Part shown: piece by piece, positions 15,146 through 23,761 of the stretch | Numbering within the stretch: position 1 is the stretch's first letter | Layout of the letters: every line of letters begins with the position of its first letter | From: Flavobacteriales bacterium | GTDB taxonomy: Bacteria > Bacteroidota > Bacteroidia > CAIKAF01 | Direction of reading: 5' to 3' | DNA length: 35,522 bases | Assembly (NCBI GenBank): GCA_025055575.1 | Contig: JANWWP010000073.1 | Span: 1 to 35,522, forward strand | Position numbers and translations under genes: made by a program | The notes under the pieces: generated by a model | The model's database searches: none | The model's input: the letters and a program-made list of their open reading frames with translations, nothing else | Told to the model about the DNA's origin: nothing

Positions 15146-16339
15146 ATGCATAAAATTTTAAGAAATTTATTTGAAAACAAGCTTGGTCCCTTGTTTCACG
15201 AAGGAGGGAAGTGGCACAAATTCTGGCCGGCCTACGATGCTTTTTATACTTTTTTATTTCTGCCCGCCGAAAAATCGAGAGAAGGTGTGCACGTGCACGA
15301 TGCCATGAACCTGAAGCGGCTCATGTCCATGGTGATCATCGCCCTCATTCCTCCCTTCCTTTTTGGGATGTACAACACCGGATATCAGCATTTTTTGGCG
15401 CTGGGCCAGCCCGCCGGGTTTTGGGATTGTTTCACCTATGGCGCCCTGAAAGTATTACCCATTGTGGTGGTTTCCTATGCGGTGGGATTGGGAATAGAGT
15501 TTGCCTTTTGTATTATAAAAGGCCATCCGGTGAGCGAGGGCTATCTTGTTTCTGGTCTTTTAATTCCTTTGGTTTTACCCGCCGACATTCCACTTTGGAT
15601 GGTGGCTTTAGCGGTGGCATTTGCCGTCATTTTCGGTAAAGAAGTTTTTGGAGGTACGGGCATGAACATTCTCAATGTGGCTCTCACAGCGCGGGCCTTT
15701 CTCTTTTTCGCTTATCCCTCTTACATGTCAGGCAACATTTGGGTGTCGGGCGTTCCGGCTGAAGTGAATGCCCGCAGTGGAGCCACGCTCTTGGCTCAGG
15801 CCGCCGATGCCGGCTTTCTTGGGCACTTCAGGGCTGTGAACGGTGTGGGTTATGACAATACCTTCTGGAGCGCTTTTGTAGGCCTCATCCCTGGCTCCAT
15901 CGGAGAAACCTCCGCCCTGGCTTGCCTGATTGGCGGGTTCATATTGGTATGGACAGGCGTGGGCAGCTGGCGGATTATTGTTTCAGTATTTGCGGGTGCA
16001 TACTTCACGGGTCTGCTTTACAATCTTCTGGGTTTTAATGCTTATATGCAGTTGCCGGCCCATTATCATCTGGTGATGGGAGGGCTGGCCTTCGGCGCCG
16101 TTTATATGGCCACGGATCCAGTGTCTGCAGCTCAGACCAACAAAGGAAAGTTTGTGTACGGTTTTCTGATTGGCGTGATGGCAGTGCTCATCCGCGTCGT
16201 AAATCCTGCCTATCCGGAAGGCGTGATGCTGGCCATTCTTTTGCTGAATGTCCTGGCTCCCGTGATTGATTATTTTGTGGTGCAGGCCAATGTGCGCCGT
16301 CGTCTAAAACGCTTCAAAACCGCTGCTCATGTTCAATAA
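15146..16339 (+). CDS. nqrB: Na+-translocating NADH:quinone reductase subunit B
   Basis: The large membrane subunit carrying a covalent FMN and the Na+/quinone path, 397 residues with about ten hydrophobic segments. The N-terminus has FHEGGKWHKFWPAYDAFYTF, and the core has FGKEVFGGTGMNILNVALTARAFLFFAYP. The flavin-attachment motif is SGATL with acceptor Thr214. The Asp that ApbE usually reads three residues before the Ser is Asn208 here (NARSGAT). The 3' end overlaps nqrC by 11 bases. Confidence 0.97.
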   Translation: MHKILRNLFENKLGPLFHEGGKWHKFWPAYDAFYTFLFLPAEKSREGVHVHDAMNLKRLMSMVIIALIPPFLFGMYNTGYQHFLALGQPAGFWDCFTYGALKVLPIVVVSYAVGLGIEFAFCIIKGHPVSEGYLVSGLLIPLVLPADIPLWMVALAVAFAVIFGKEVFGGTGMNILNVALTARAFLFFAYPSYMSGNIWVSGVPAEVNARSGATLLAQAADAGFLGHFRAVNGVGYDNTFWSAFVGLIPGSIGETSALACLIGGFILVWTGVGSWRIIVSVFAGAYFTGLLYNLLGFNAYMQLPAHYHLVMGGLAFGAVYMATDPVSAAQTNKGKFVYGFLIGVMAVLIRVVNPAYPEGVMLAILLLNVLAPVIDYFVVQANVRRRLKRFKTAAHVQ

Positions 16340-17141
16340 AGAAAGCAACTGGTACATTCTCCTTTTTTCGGCCTTGCTGGTCGTGGTAATGGGTACCGGG
16401 TTGGCCGTCATTAACCAGGTGACGCGGCCTTCCCAGGAACTCAATGAGTCCTTGGAAAAAAAGCAAAACATTCTGGCTTCTATCGGCATTCAGGCCAGCC
16501 GAAAAGAAGCGGGGAAACTTTTTGATCAGTACATCGTGGGCGCTGTGGCTATTGATACCGGCGGCAATGTGGTGACGGATAAATTAGAGGAAGTGTTTGC
16601 CATCAACCTGGCTGAAGAATTAAAAAAGCCTCTTCCACAGCAAAAATACCCCGTCTTTATTTCCAAAGTGGACGAAGAAACTCAATATATTGTGGCCATG
16701 CGAGGCAAAGGTCTATGGGATGCCATTTGGGGGTTTGTAGCCGTAAAATCCGATGGCCTCACCTTGGCCGGCGCCACCTTTGATCACAAAAGCGAAACGC
16801 CAGGCTTGGGCGCTGAAATTAAAGAAAAACCTTTTCAGCAACAATTTCCCGGAAAAAAAATGGTGGATCCTTCGGGTCAGTTTGTATCCGTGGCGGTCAT
16901 AAAAAAAGGCAGCGCGGCCAAAACCGATTATAATGTGGATGGCATTTCGGGCGGCACGCTCACCAGCAATGGCGTAAATGATATGCTTCGCAAATTTTTA
17001 GGAAGCTTCAGGAAATTTTTTGAAAAGACATCGGCGTTTTCCAACGCCTCTCCAGAGGGTCAACTTCAGCTTCCCGACTCCTTGGGAACGGATTCTTTAA
17101 AATCCCAAGCCGATCTAGAAAAAGACAGTCTTACCATCTGA
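16329..17141 (+). CDS. nqrC: Na+-translocating NADH:quinone reductase subunit C
   Basis: A single-span membrane subunit with a large extracytoplasmic FMN domain, 270 residues. The N-terminal helix is about residues 8-30. The FMN-binding domain includes GKGLWDAIWGFVAV and DHKSETPGLGAEI, and ends in the ApbE-type attachment motif DGISGGTLTS with Thr210 as the expected flavin acceptor; this has Gly where Ala is more usual. The region after the motif runs about 60 residues, longer than the roughly 30 in V. cholerae NqrC, and is Ser/Asp/Leu-rich. Confidence 0.97.
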   Translation: MFNKESNWYILLFSALLVVVMGTGLAVINQVTRPSQELNESLEKKQNILASIGIQASRKEAGKLFDQYIVGAVAIDTGGNVVTDKLEEVFAINLAEELKKPLPQQKYPVFISKVDEETQYIVAMRGKGLWDAIWGFVAVKSDGLTLAGATFDHKSETPGLGAEIKEKPFQQQFPGKKMVDPSGQFVSVAVIKKGSAAKTDYNVDGISGGTLTSNGVNDMLRKFLGSFRKFFEKTSAFSNASPEGQLQLPDSLGTDSLKSQADLEKDSLTI

Positions 17142-17164
17142 ATTAATAATAATATTCTTTAATT

Positions 17165-17851
17165 ATGACAACGCAGGCGGCAACTTCCGTAAAAAAGGAA
17201 AAAGAAGCCCTGTTCAGCAGAAAAAATTTGAAACTGCTGAAAGATCCTCTCAATGACAACAATCCTGTTACCGTGCAGGTGCTGGGTATTTGTTCAGCTC
17301 TGGCTGTCACGGTGCAGGTGAAACCCTCTTTTTACATGTGTATGGGCGTATTGTTTGTGGTGGCCATGGGCAACGTGGTGATTTCGGCCATTCGCAATTT
17401 TATTCCCAACCGGGTCCGCATCATTGCCCAGCTGGTGGTGGTAGCCGGGTTGGTCACTATCGTGGATCAAGTGCTCAAAGCTTATGCCTACGACATGAGT
17501 AAAAAACTTTCCGTGTTTGTAGGGCTCATCATCACCAATTGCATTGTGATGGGCCGTCTGGAAGCCTTTGCCATGGGCAACCGGGTGTGGCCATCCCTCC
17601 TCGATGGTATTGGTAACGCATTGGGGTATAGTGTGATACTGATGATCGTGGCCACCGTGCGGGAAATTTTCGGTAGCGGCACATTCTGGGGTATCCGGCT
17701 CATTCCCTCCAGCCTGTATGCCACGGAGTCTTCGGCTGGCTACGTGAACAACGGGATGATGCTCTTGCCTCCAATGGCCCTCATCATTGTGGGGATTATC
17801 ATATGGGTGCAGCGCGGAACCAATAAGAAACTCATCGAAAAACCGGAATAA
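17165..17851 (+). CDS. nqrD: Na+-translocating NADH:quinone reductase subunit D
   Basis: An integral membrane subunit of 228 residues and about six helices, homologous to RnfE and paired with NqrE. The two conserved intramembrane Cys are Cys43 (LGICSALAVT) and Cys126 (ITNCIVMGR), which with the NqrE Cys hold the buried Fe-S centre between the subunits. The N-terminal 20 residues are Lys-rich and cytoplasmic. It lies 23 bases after nqrC and 11 before nqrE. Confidence 0.97.
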   Translation: MTTQAATSVKKEKEALFSRKNLKLLKDPLNDNNPVTVQVLGICSALAVTVQVKPSFYMCMGVLFVVAMGNVVISAIRNFIPNRVRIIAQLVVVAGLVTIVDQVLKAYAYDMSKKLSVFVGLIITNCIVMGRLEAFAMGNRVWPSLLDGIGNALGYSVILMIVATVREIFGSGTFWGIRLIPSSLYATESSAGYVNNGMMLLPPMALIIVGIIIWVQRGTNKKLIEKPE

Positions 17852-17862
17852 TCCAATAAGTT

Positions 17863-18480
17863 ATGGAGAATCTGCTGAGCATTTTCGTTCGGTCCATTTT
17901 TGTGGACAACATGATATTCGCTTATTTTTTAGGTATGTGTTCCTACTTGGCCGTCTCCAAGCGGGTGTCTACGGCCATAGGCCTCGGGGCGGCCGTCATT
18001 TTCGTGCTCACCGTCACCGTGCCTGTGAACTACCTAATTGAAAACTATTTGCTGAAAAAAGGCGCCCTGAAGTGGCTTGGTCCCGAATTCGCTGCTTTAG
18101 ATTTAGGCTTCCTGAGCCTTATTTTCTTTATTGCTGTGATTGCTGCCATCGTTCAGATTGTGGAGATGGTTGTGGAAAAAGTGTCCCCCCCGCTGTATAA
18201 TGCTCTTGGAATATTTCTTCCGCTTATTGCGGTGAATTGTTCTATTCTGGGCGGGTCGCTTTTCATGCAAACGCGGGACTATGGTTCCCTGGCCGAAGCC
18301 ACCGTATTTGGTTTTGGTTCGGGCATCGGCTGGTTCATCGCGATTGTGGCTATCGCCGCCATTCGGGAACGCATTCGTTATTCTGACGTGCCGGCGCCTT
18401 TGCGGGGCCTTGGGATGTCATTCATCATCACAGGCCTCATGGGCATTGCTTTCCTCAGCTTCGCCGGTATAAAAATTTGA
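17863..18480 (+). CDS. nqrE: Na+-translocating NADH:quinone reductase subunit E
   Basis: An integral membrane subunit of 205 residues, homologous to RnfA. The conserved Cys26 ([12 protein letters not shown]) and Cys126 ([11 protein letters not shown]) match the pair that completes the intramembrane Fe-S centre with NqrD. Six hydrophobic helices fit the family, including [20 protein letters not shown] and a final helix ([17 protein letters not shown]). It sits inside the operon, 12 bases before nqrF. Confidence 0.97.
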   Translation: MENLLSIFVRSIFVDNMIFAYFLGMCSYLAVSKRVSTAIGLGAAVIFVLTVTVPVNYLIENYLLKKGALKWLGPEFAALDLGFLSLIFFIAVIAAIVQIVEMVVEKVSPPLYNALGIFLPLIAVNCSILGGSLFMQTRDYGSLAEATVFGFGSGIGWFIAIVAIAAIRERIRYSDVPAPLRGLGMSFIITGLMGIAFLSFAGIKI

Positions 18481-18492
18481 TTTACCCAACCC

Positions 18493-19794
18493 ATGGATCC
18501 GATATTCATTATTTCCTCCATTGTCGTTTTTCTGGCTGTTATTTTTTTGTTGGTGGCCGTGCTTTTATTTGCCAAGGCCAAACTCACCAACACAGGTCCC
18601 GTTAAGATTATCATTAACGACGAAAAAGAAATCACCGTGCCGGCCGGGGGTACGCTGCTTGCCACGCTGAGCGCCGAAAAAATCTTCCTGCCTTCGGCAT
18701 GCGGGGGCGGTGGCACCTGTGCCATGTGTAAGTGTCAGGTTTTGGAAGGAGGGGGCGAAATTTTGCCCACGGAAAGAGGCTACTTCACCCGCAAACAGGT
18801 GCAGGAGCACTGGCGGCTGGGCTGCCAGGTGAAGGTGCGCAACAATATGCGCATCCGTGTGCCGGAAGAAATTTTTGGTATTAAAAAATGGGAATGTGAG
18901 GTGGTCAGCAATTATAACGTGGCCTCCTTCATCAAAGAATTTGTGGTGCAATTGCCTCCCGGCGAAACACTTCATTTTCAGTCCGGCGGCTACATTCAGA
19001 TTGATGTGCCGCCCTGCGAAGTGGATTTTAAAGATATAGATATACGGCCGCACCCGGACGATCCTGCGGGGCCTGATAAATTCAAGCCGGAATGGGATAA
19101 ATACAATCTCTGGAGCCTTAAAATGAAAAATTCGGAACCCATTTTCCGCGCCTATTCCATGGCCAACCATCCGGCCGAAGGCAATATCATCATGCTCAAT
19201 ATTCGTATTGCCACACCGCCCTGGGATAAAGCCAACAATCGGTGGATGAATGTGAATCCTGGTATTTGTTCATCCTACGTTTTTTCAAGGAAACCCGGAG
19301 ATAAAGTCACTATTTCAGGACCGTATGGCGAATTTTTCATTAAAGACACGGATAAAGAGATGATTTATATCGGCGGAGGTGCCGGTATGGCGCCGTTACG
19401 GTCGCATATTTTTCATTTATTTCACACCCTTAAAACCAAAAGAAAGGTTTCCTATTGGTATGGCGGACGGTCGCTGAGAGAGTTGTTTTACATTGACCAC
19501 TTCCGGAAAATTGAGAAAGAATTTCCCAATTTTAAATTCTACGTGGTTCTGTCGGAGCCACTTCCGGAAGACAACTGGAAAGTCAAAAAATCCCTCGACG
19601 ATCCCGAGGGCGACGGCTTTGTCGGTTTTGTGCATCAGGCTCTGATAGACAATTACCTCAGCAAGCATCCCGAACCTGAAGAAGTGGAATATTATTTCTG
19701 TGGCCCACCCATGATGAATGCCGCCGTATTGAAAATGCTGGATGATTTTGGCGTTCCCAAGGAAAATATTTCCTTCGACGATTTCGGAGGCTAA
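18493..19794 (+). CDS. nqrF: Na+-translocating NADH:quinone reductase subunit F (NADH entry)
   Basis: A 433-residue subunit that oxidises NADH with FAD and passes electrons to a [2Fe-2S] centre. An N-terminal membrane helix (about 5-27) is followed by a ferredoxin domain with Cys70, Cys76, Cys79 and Cys111, the same numbering as V. cholerae NqrF. The flavin domain has RAYSMANHP, equivalent to the RxYS FAD motif, and the NADH domain has [24 protein letters not shown] and YFCGPPMM. The protein ends in FDDFGG as in other NqrF. It is the last gene of the operon. Confidence 0.98.
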   Translation: MDPIFIISSIVVFLAVIFLLVAVLLFAKAKLTNTGPVKIIINDEKEITVPAGGTLLATLSAEKIFLPSACGGGGTCAMCKCQVLEGGGEILPTERGYFTRKQVQEHWRLGCQVKVRNNMRIRVPEEIFGIKKWECEVVSNYNVASFIKEFVVQLPPGETLHFQSGGYIQIDVPPCEVDFKDIDIRPHPDDPAGPDKFKPEWDKYNLWSLKMKNSEPIFRAYSMANHPAEGNIIMLNIRIATPPWDKANNRWMNVNPGICSSYVFSRKPGDKVTISGPYGEFFIKDTDKEMIYIGGGAGMAPLRSHIFHLFHTLKTKRKVSYWYGGRSLRELFYIDHFRKIEKEFPNFKFYVVLSEPLPEDNWKVKKSLDDPEGDGFVGFVHQALIDNYLSKHPEPEEVEYYFCGPPMMNAAVLKMLDDFGVPKENISFDDFGG

Positions 19795-19803
19795 ATTTTT
19801 AGC
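19790..19803 (+). terminator. weak hairpin at the end of nqrF
   Basis: GCTAAA-TT-TTTAGC spans the nqrF stop codon. The loop is very tight and only two T follow, so it is a poor match to a factor-independent terminator; it may simply mark the operon end. Confidence 0.25.
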
Positions 19804-19833
19804 TTGGGATAACTTTTTCGACTGATTTTATTG

Positions 19834-19841
19834 TATATTTG
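19834..19841 (+). promoter_or_regulatory. -7 box for the T9SS cargo gene at 19860
   Basis: TATATTTG is an exact TAnnTTTG match, 18 bases before the ATG at 19860. A T-rich TTTTTCG lies near the -33 position. Between box and ATG is an ACACC-TG-GGTGT inverted repeat (19848-19859) that ends right at the start codon. Confidence 0.5.
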
Positions 19842-19859
19842 CATACAACACCTGGGTGT

Positions 19860-21383
19860 ATGAAAAAATTTTTTACGCTTCTCAGCTTTTTGTGCTATTC
19901 AATCACTTGGAGTCAGGCCTATTTGGTTCTGAACGATGGGTCCGGCACCTTGCGTTTTCGTATGACGGGCACTAATCCGTATTTGGTGCTGAATAACGCC
20001 CACTTCATTAACAATGCCTCCACCGCGGCTTTCGATCCGGGTTCCGCCTCAGCCTCCAGTGGTATCGTATTGGTGACGGGGAACAGCAATACGGACATCG
20101 GCGGATCAGCTTCCACGAGTTTTTCCAATTTGCACATTAATAAATCCTCCGCGGAGGTTCGCTTGCAGCAGAATATTACAGCCACGTACCGGGCCTCTCT
20201 AATTGGAAGCTCCAATAACAATGTAAACCTGGACGATTATCAGCTGACTCTTGGAAGCAATGCCATCATCACGGGGGAGAATATTACTTCTCTCACAGGG
20301 AGCCGTTTTTATTGCAACGACGATAAGCTAGGTACCATTCGAAAAGATACTTCTTTCACCGCAGGGCCCACGGGCCAAAACGTAGGCAACATGGGTGTGA
20401 GAATTTGGGCCGCCGGAAATCTTGGACCCACTACCACCATTATCCGCGGTCATGATCGTCAGCTCAGTACTGTGATGGGTGCGGGTACAAGTATTGGACG
20501 CTATTTTGATATTATTCCGGGTGGCGTTTGGAACGGAATAAATGGAGGCATCCAAATGTTTTATCATGAAGCAGAACTTGCACCTCAGTCGGAAGGCAAT
20601 TTGGTGTTTTACAGGTCGCCCAGTTACGGGGCGGTTACGAATGATTGGCAGGAATACGGTTTTGGCTCTTATGCCGGGTTTTACGCAGGCTTAGGAATAT
20701 GGGCTACAAATGATGTTTCCAACAACTATGTGGATTTAAATTATTCTTCCGGCAGTCTTGGATTCCACGCTTTCTCCCGCTGGACTGTCAGTGATCCATT
20801 CACGGATCCCTTACCGGTCACGCTTACCAACTTCACAGCCTTATGCCAGGATGGCGAAGTGGCCATCTCCTGGAGCACGGCTTCGGAAATCAATTCAAAA
20901 GAATTTGTGGTGCAGCGAAGCACCGATCTCCTGCACTGGACTTTTGTGGGTTCTAAGCCCGGTGCCGGCAATAGTAATCAGCCGATCACCTACTCGTTGA
21001 CAGACCCTCGTCCTGAGCCGGGAACCAATTACTACAGGTTGTTACAGTATGATTTTAACCAGAATGAACCCAGTCAATTGAGTACGGTTTCAACAGCATG
21101 CGGAGGTGTCGGGACGGAGAATCTTGAAAATTTAAGTTTTTATCCCAACCCGGCTACAGATTACCTCACTCTGGAAATCACCGTTCCCAATGGCTGGAAC
21201 AACAGCATTCTTCAAGTGATGGACGTCACAGGGAAGCAGGTTTTTTCAAAGAATTTGAATTTAAAGGAAGGGTTCAATCAGATTATTTTAGATGTGAGCA
21301 CATGGGCGCCTGCTCCCTACACTTTTAAAGTTTCCAATGGACTCCGTTCCTTCCCGGTTCAAAAATTTGTCATTCATCGTTAA
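19860..21383 (+). CDS. T9SS-secreted surface protein with C-terminal sorting domain
   Basis: A 507-residue exported protein. It starts at the ATG at 19860 with a clear signal peptide (MKKFFTLLSFLCYSITWSQA); a TTG at 19839 would lie within the -7 box and is rejected. Residues about 20-320 form a Ser/Asn/Gly-rich beta region with no family I recognise. About residues 325-415 form a fibronectin-like domain common before such tails (LPVTLTNFTALCQDGEVAISW ... NYYRLLQYD). The final 75 residues are a YPNP-type T9SS sorting domain (FYPNPATDYLTLEI ... YTFKVSNG). The gene has its own promoter and a strong terminator after it. The ligand or activity is unknown. Confidence 0.88.
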   Translation: MKKFFTLLSFLCYSITWSQAYLVLNDGSGTLRFRMTGTNPYLVLNNAHFINNASTAAFDPGSASASSGIVLVTGNSNTDIGGSASTSFSNLHINKSSAEVRLQQNITATYRASLIGSSNNNVNLDDYQLTLGSNAIITGENITSLTGSRFYCNDDKLGTIRKDTSFTAGPTGQNVGNMGVRIWAAGNLGPTTTIIRGHDRQLSTVMGAGTSIGRYFDIIPGGVWNGINGGIQMFYHEAELAPQSEGNLVFYRSPSYGAVTNDWQEYGFGSYAGFYAGLGIWATNDVSNNYVDLNYSSGSLGFHAFSRWTVSDPFTDPLPVTLTNFTALCQDGEVAISWSTASEINSKEFVVQRSTDLLHWTFVGSKPGAGNSNQPITYSLTDPRPEPGTNYYRLLQYDFNQNEPSQLSTVSTACGGVGTENLENLSFYPNPATDYLTLEITVPNGWNNSILQVMDVTGKQVFSKNLNLKEGFNQIILDVSTWAPAPYTFKVSNGLRSFPVQKFVIHR

Positions 21384-21801
21384 TCCATTTCTTTTTTTCC
21401 TTAAAAAGCCGTCCGTTTCCTGGGCGGCTTTTTTTATTGGGTTCAGCGTTTTTTGGTCCTGCCGTTCTCCCTATGGTGACTACCTTCAGTTTGGATCCGG
21501 TCGATTGTATTTTTTTCCCGAGGAAATAGATACGGCAGAGGTGGGGGCCTGTGGTCGTTTTCTGTTAAAAAACGGTTTTTTTAAGCCAGATCAATCTGGG
21601 GTGGCCCAGCTTAGGAAGAAAGATGGCGTTTTGTATTTCCGTTTCATAGCCCCTGAAAATTTCCGGGACGACAGTCTGTATCTGCCAATGGCACAAAATC
21701 TCCTGGAGGATCTGAAAAAACATGTCTTTCAGAATCAAGCTTTATCAGGGGCTATCTGTGATGCGTACTTTCGGGATGTGGAACGTTTGGAGCCCAAGTA
21801 G
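21337..21801 (+). CDS. small lipoprotein-like protein of unknown function, start uncertain
   Basis: I do not recognise the family. The longest form (154 residues, ATG at 21337) overlaps the T9SS cargo gene by 47 bases; an in-frame TTG at 21367 is an alternative. Either way a Lys-Lys-Pro then hydrophobic run (SVSWAAFFIGFSVFWSC) ends in a Cys that could be a lipobox, which would tether the mature part to a membrane. The mature part (about 110 residues) is charged, with LYFFPEEIDTAEVGACGRFLL and ICDAYFRDVERL. The signal segment is encoded by the same bases as the terminator of the upstream gene, so expression must come from read-through or from an unseen start. Confidence 0.6.
   Translation: MDSVPSRFKNLSFIVNPFLFFLKKPSVSWAAFFIGFSVFWSCRSPYGDYLQFGSGRLYFFPEEIDTAEVGACGRFLLKNGFFKPDQSGVAQLRKKDGVLYFRFIAPENFRDDSLYLPMAQNLLEDLKKHVFQNQALSGAICDAYFRDVERLEPK
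21403..21435 (+). terminator. factor-independent terminator after the T9SS cargo gene
   Basis: AAAAAGCCGTCC pairs with GGGCGGCTTTTT (one G-T pair) around a 7-base loop, and the T run continues to seven T. This is the strongest terminator in the window, 20 bases after the stop at 21383. It lies inside the reading frame of the following lipoprotein-like gene. Confidence 0.8.
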
Positions 21802-21807
21802 CCACCA

Positions 21808-21836
21808 TTCAGGAACTTTTCCGCTAATTCCCTGAA
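21808..21836. terminator. candidate two-way terminator between convergent genes
   Basis: TTCAGGAA (21808-21815) and TTCCCTGAA (21828-21836) form a stem with one bulged C between the lipoprotein-like gene and the convergent transporter gene. A GTTTTGTT stretch follows on the plus strand. The right arm lies within the last codons of the transporter. Confidence 0.3.
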
Positions 21837-23476
21837 GTTTTGTTCATAAATCCAAACCAGGCCAGGAATCCAAAACCGCCCACATCAAGCCAATATGACC
21901 ATCGAATGGCATTTTCTGCACCCCAACCATAGAGGCGCAGCAAATCGGCTATTTTCCCTTGGAGCGGCGGCAGGATAGCCCCACCCAGGATCATCATGAT
22001 CAAAAAAGCCGAACCTTGTGTGGTGAGAGGACCCAGATGGCGTACCGATATATCGAAGATACAGGGCCATAACACCGAACACATCAGACCAGTGGCCACA
22101 AAACACCAGCGGCTGTAGGGTCCTTCAAAAAACATCCCTGCCACTATTAGAAGAGCCCCTAGAAGGCTGAGGGTCCATAATGTGAGGGCGGGCCGGTGGT
22201 TTGTAAAATGGAATAAAAAAGCCGCCAGCACCGGGAAAGGCCAATAGGATAGAAAGGCCTGCAAAGGAAAACCATTCAAAAAAAACAAAACCAAAACCAC
22301 CCCAAAAGCCAGCAAAGGCATGCAGAACGTCAGAATTCTGCGGGGGACGCCCGATAGGGGAAAGGCAGCCACAGCTCCGGTCCACCGGCCCATCATGAGA
22401 CTCCCCCAGTACAATGCCACATAAGGGGCCAAAGCCGCTGTGGACACCGCCCCATAACCCGGCTGGCGCAACAATTCTCCTAAATTACTTACAATGCTCA
22501 CTTCTACGCCGACGTACACAAATATGGCCAGCATGCCCAGGCGCAGCTGACGGTCTTTTAAAGCCTCCGGAAGCTTACCTGCCAGGGCTTTTCTGGGATT
22601 GAGAAAAAATAAAATGTAGAAAAACACATAAAATGCAATGAATATCAAGGGGAGTAAGCGCATCCACTCCAAGCTGAGGGCGTTATGGAACCATTCGGTC
22701 TCCACGCGGGAATGGTAAGTAGCCAACACAAAAACAAACAGGAGGATGACAGGCAAAGCCAGGCCTAACAAAAGTATGAGCCCGCCGGTCTCCGCCTGAA
22801 CGGCTTTCCCCTGCAACTGCCCGGGAATATTTTTTGAGAATTGAAAGAGCGCTGCGGCAGCAACAAACAAAAGACCTACAGCACAGTACAACAACACTAC
22901 TTTGTGCAAAGACAGACCGCGAATGGCCTCATCGTTCATGGCCGAGGCCGAACCAAATAAAGCCAGCGAGACCACCAGAGGCCCGATGGCGGTGCCAAAC
23001 GAATTGACACCGCCGCCCAAACTGATGCGTGCCGCGCCGGATTCCGGATCCCCAAGCGCCAAAGCCAAAGGCTGGGCAGCCGTTTGTTGCAGGGAAAAAC
23101 CCAAGGCCATCACAAAAAGACCGGCCAGCATCCCCTCAAAGCTCCTGACCAACACCATTCCAATCATCACCGCAGCGCCGAACGCCGAAACCAACAGACC
23201 ACGAACCAGAGAGGCGCGGTATCCCCACAGGGCCACCACATCACGGCCTCCCCATACGCTCAGGGCATACAGCCCCATCGCACCTAAGAAATAGGCGAGG
23301 TAAAAGGAAAAATCAATGAGCTGGCTTTGAAACTGATCCAGGGCAAAAAAATGCTTACAAAAGGGAATAAAAACACTGTTGCCGGCAGCAATAAAACCCC
23401 AGAAAAAGAATACTGTAACCAAAGTGGCTAAAGCCGGATAAGGATTGGTCCTGTTCTCAGAACGCAAAGAATCCAT
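21824..23476 (-). CDS. FucP/GluP-like sugar MFS transporter
   Basis: A major facilitator permease of the FHS (fucose/glucose/galactose:H+ symporter) family, 550 residues and hydrophobic throughout. The family N-terminus is strong: FFFWGFIAAGNSVFIPFCKHFF, then FQSQLIDFSFYLAYFLGA, then ALGFSLQQTAAQPLALALGDPE with GGGVNSFGTAIGPLVVS. The extra length compared with E. coli FucP (about 438) comes from a larger middle region and C-terminal half. The ATG at 23476 (MDSLRSENRTNPYPA) is preferred over a TTG at 23503 that lies upstream of the -7 box. It probably imports a monosaccharide with protons; the substrate is not readable. Confidence 0.9.
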   Translation of the reverse strand: MDSLRSENRTNPYPALATLVTVFFFWGFIAAGNSVFIPFCKHFFALDQFQSQLIDFSFYLAYFLGAMGLYALSVWGGRDVVALWGYRASLVRGLLVSAFGAAVMIGMVLVRSFEGMLAGLFVMALGFSLQQTAAQPLALALGDPESGAARISLGGGVNSFGTAIGPLVVSLALFGSASAMNDEAIRGLSLHKVVLLYCAVGLLFVAAAALFQFSKNIPGQLQGKAVQAETGGLILLLGLALPVILLFVFVLATYHSRVETEWFHNALSLEWMRLLPLIFIAFYVFFYILFFLNPRKALAGKLPEALKDRQLRLGMLAIFVYVGVEVSIVSNLGELLRQPGYGAVSTAALAPYVALYWGSLMMGRWTGAVAAFPLSGVPRRILTFCMPLLAFGVVLVLFFLNGFPLQAFLSYWPFPVLAAFLFHFTNHRPALTLWTLSLLGALLIVAGMFFEGPYSRWCFVATGLMCSVLWPCIFDISVRHLGPLTTQGSAFLIMMILGGAILPPLQGKIADLLRLYGWGAENAIRWSYWLDVGGFGFLAWFGFMNKTSGN

Positions 23477-23482
23477 CGTGGC

Positions 23483-23490
23483 CAAAAATA
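23483..23490 (-). promoter_or_regulatory. -7 box for the sugar transporter gene
   Basis: TATTTTTG on the minus strand is an exact TAnnTTTG match that ends only 6 bases before the ATG at 23476. If used, the message would be leaderless or nearly so. A TTG on the same strand (23505-23507) is closer than the normal -33 spacing. Confidence 0.4.
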
Positions 23491-23639
23491 AGGAAATGGC
23501 CAAGCAACCCCACCGTTAAAAGTTCAGTTAAGGATTACGGCGAAAATGCCGCAATATTTTGATTTTGCGAGTTCAAGAGCCGCCGCATATCCTGTGATGA
23601 AAAGGAGAGAGAACTGCCTGGGTAATACCTTATTTTTTT

Positions 23640-23647
23640 TATTTTTG
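23640..23647 (+). promoter_or_regulatory. candidate -7 box upstream of the large T9SS gene
   Basis: TATTTTTG is an exact TAnnTTTG match, 114 bases before the ATG at 23762, in an A/T-rich gap. No good -33 element is seen. A nearer but imperfect box, TATTTTTC, lies at about 23706-23713. Confidence 0.3.
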
Positions 23648-23761
23648 TAAAGAAAGTCAGATGAAAATGAGTAAAGGTCTTGAGTCATAGGCCACCTTAC
23701 AACGTTATTTTTCGTCAAATATTTTAAGTGGATTATTAAAAATTGTTTTTTTCGAAGCCTC

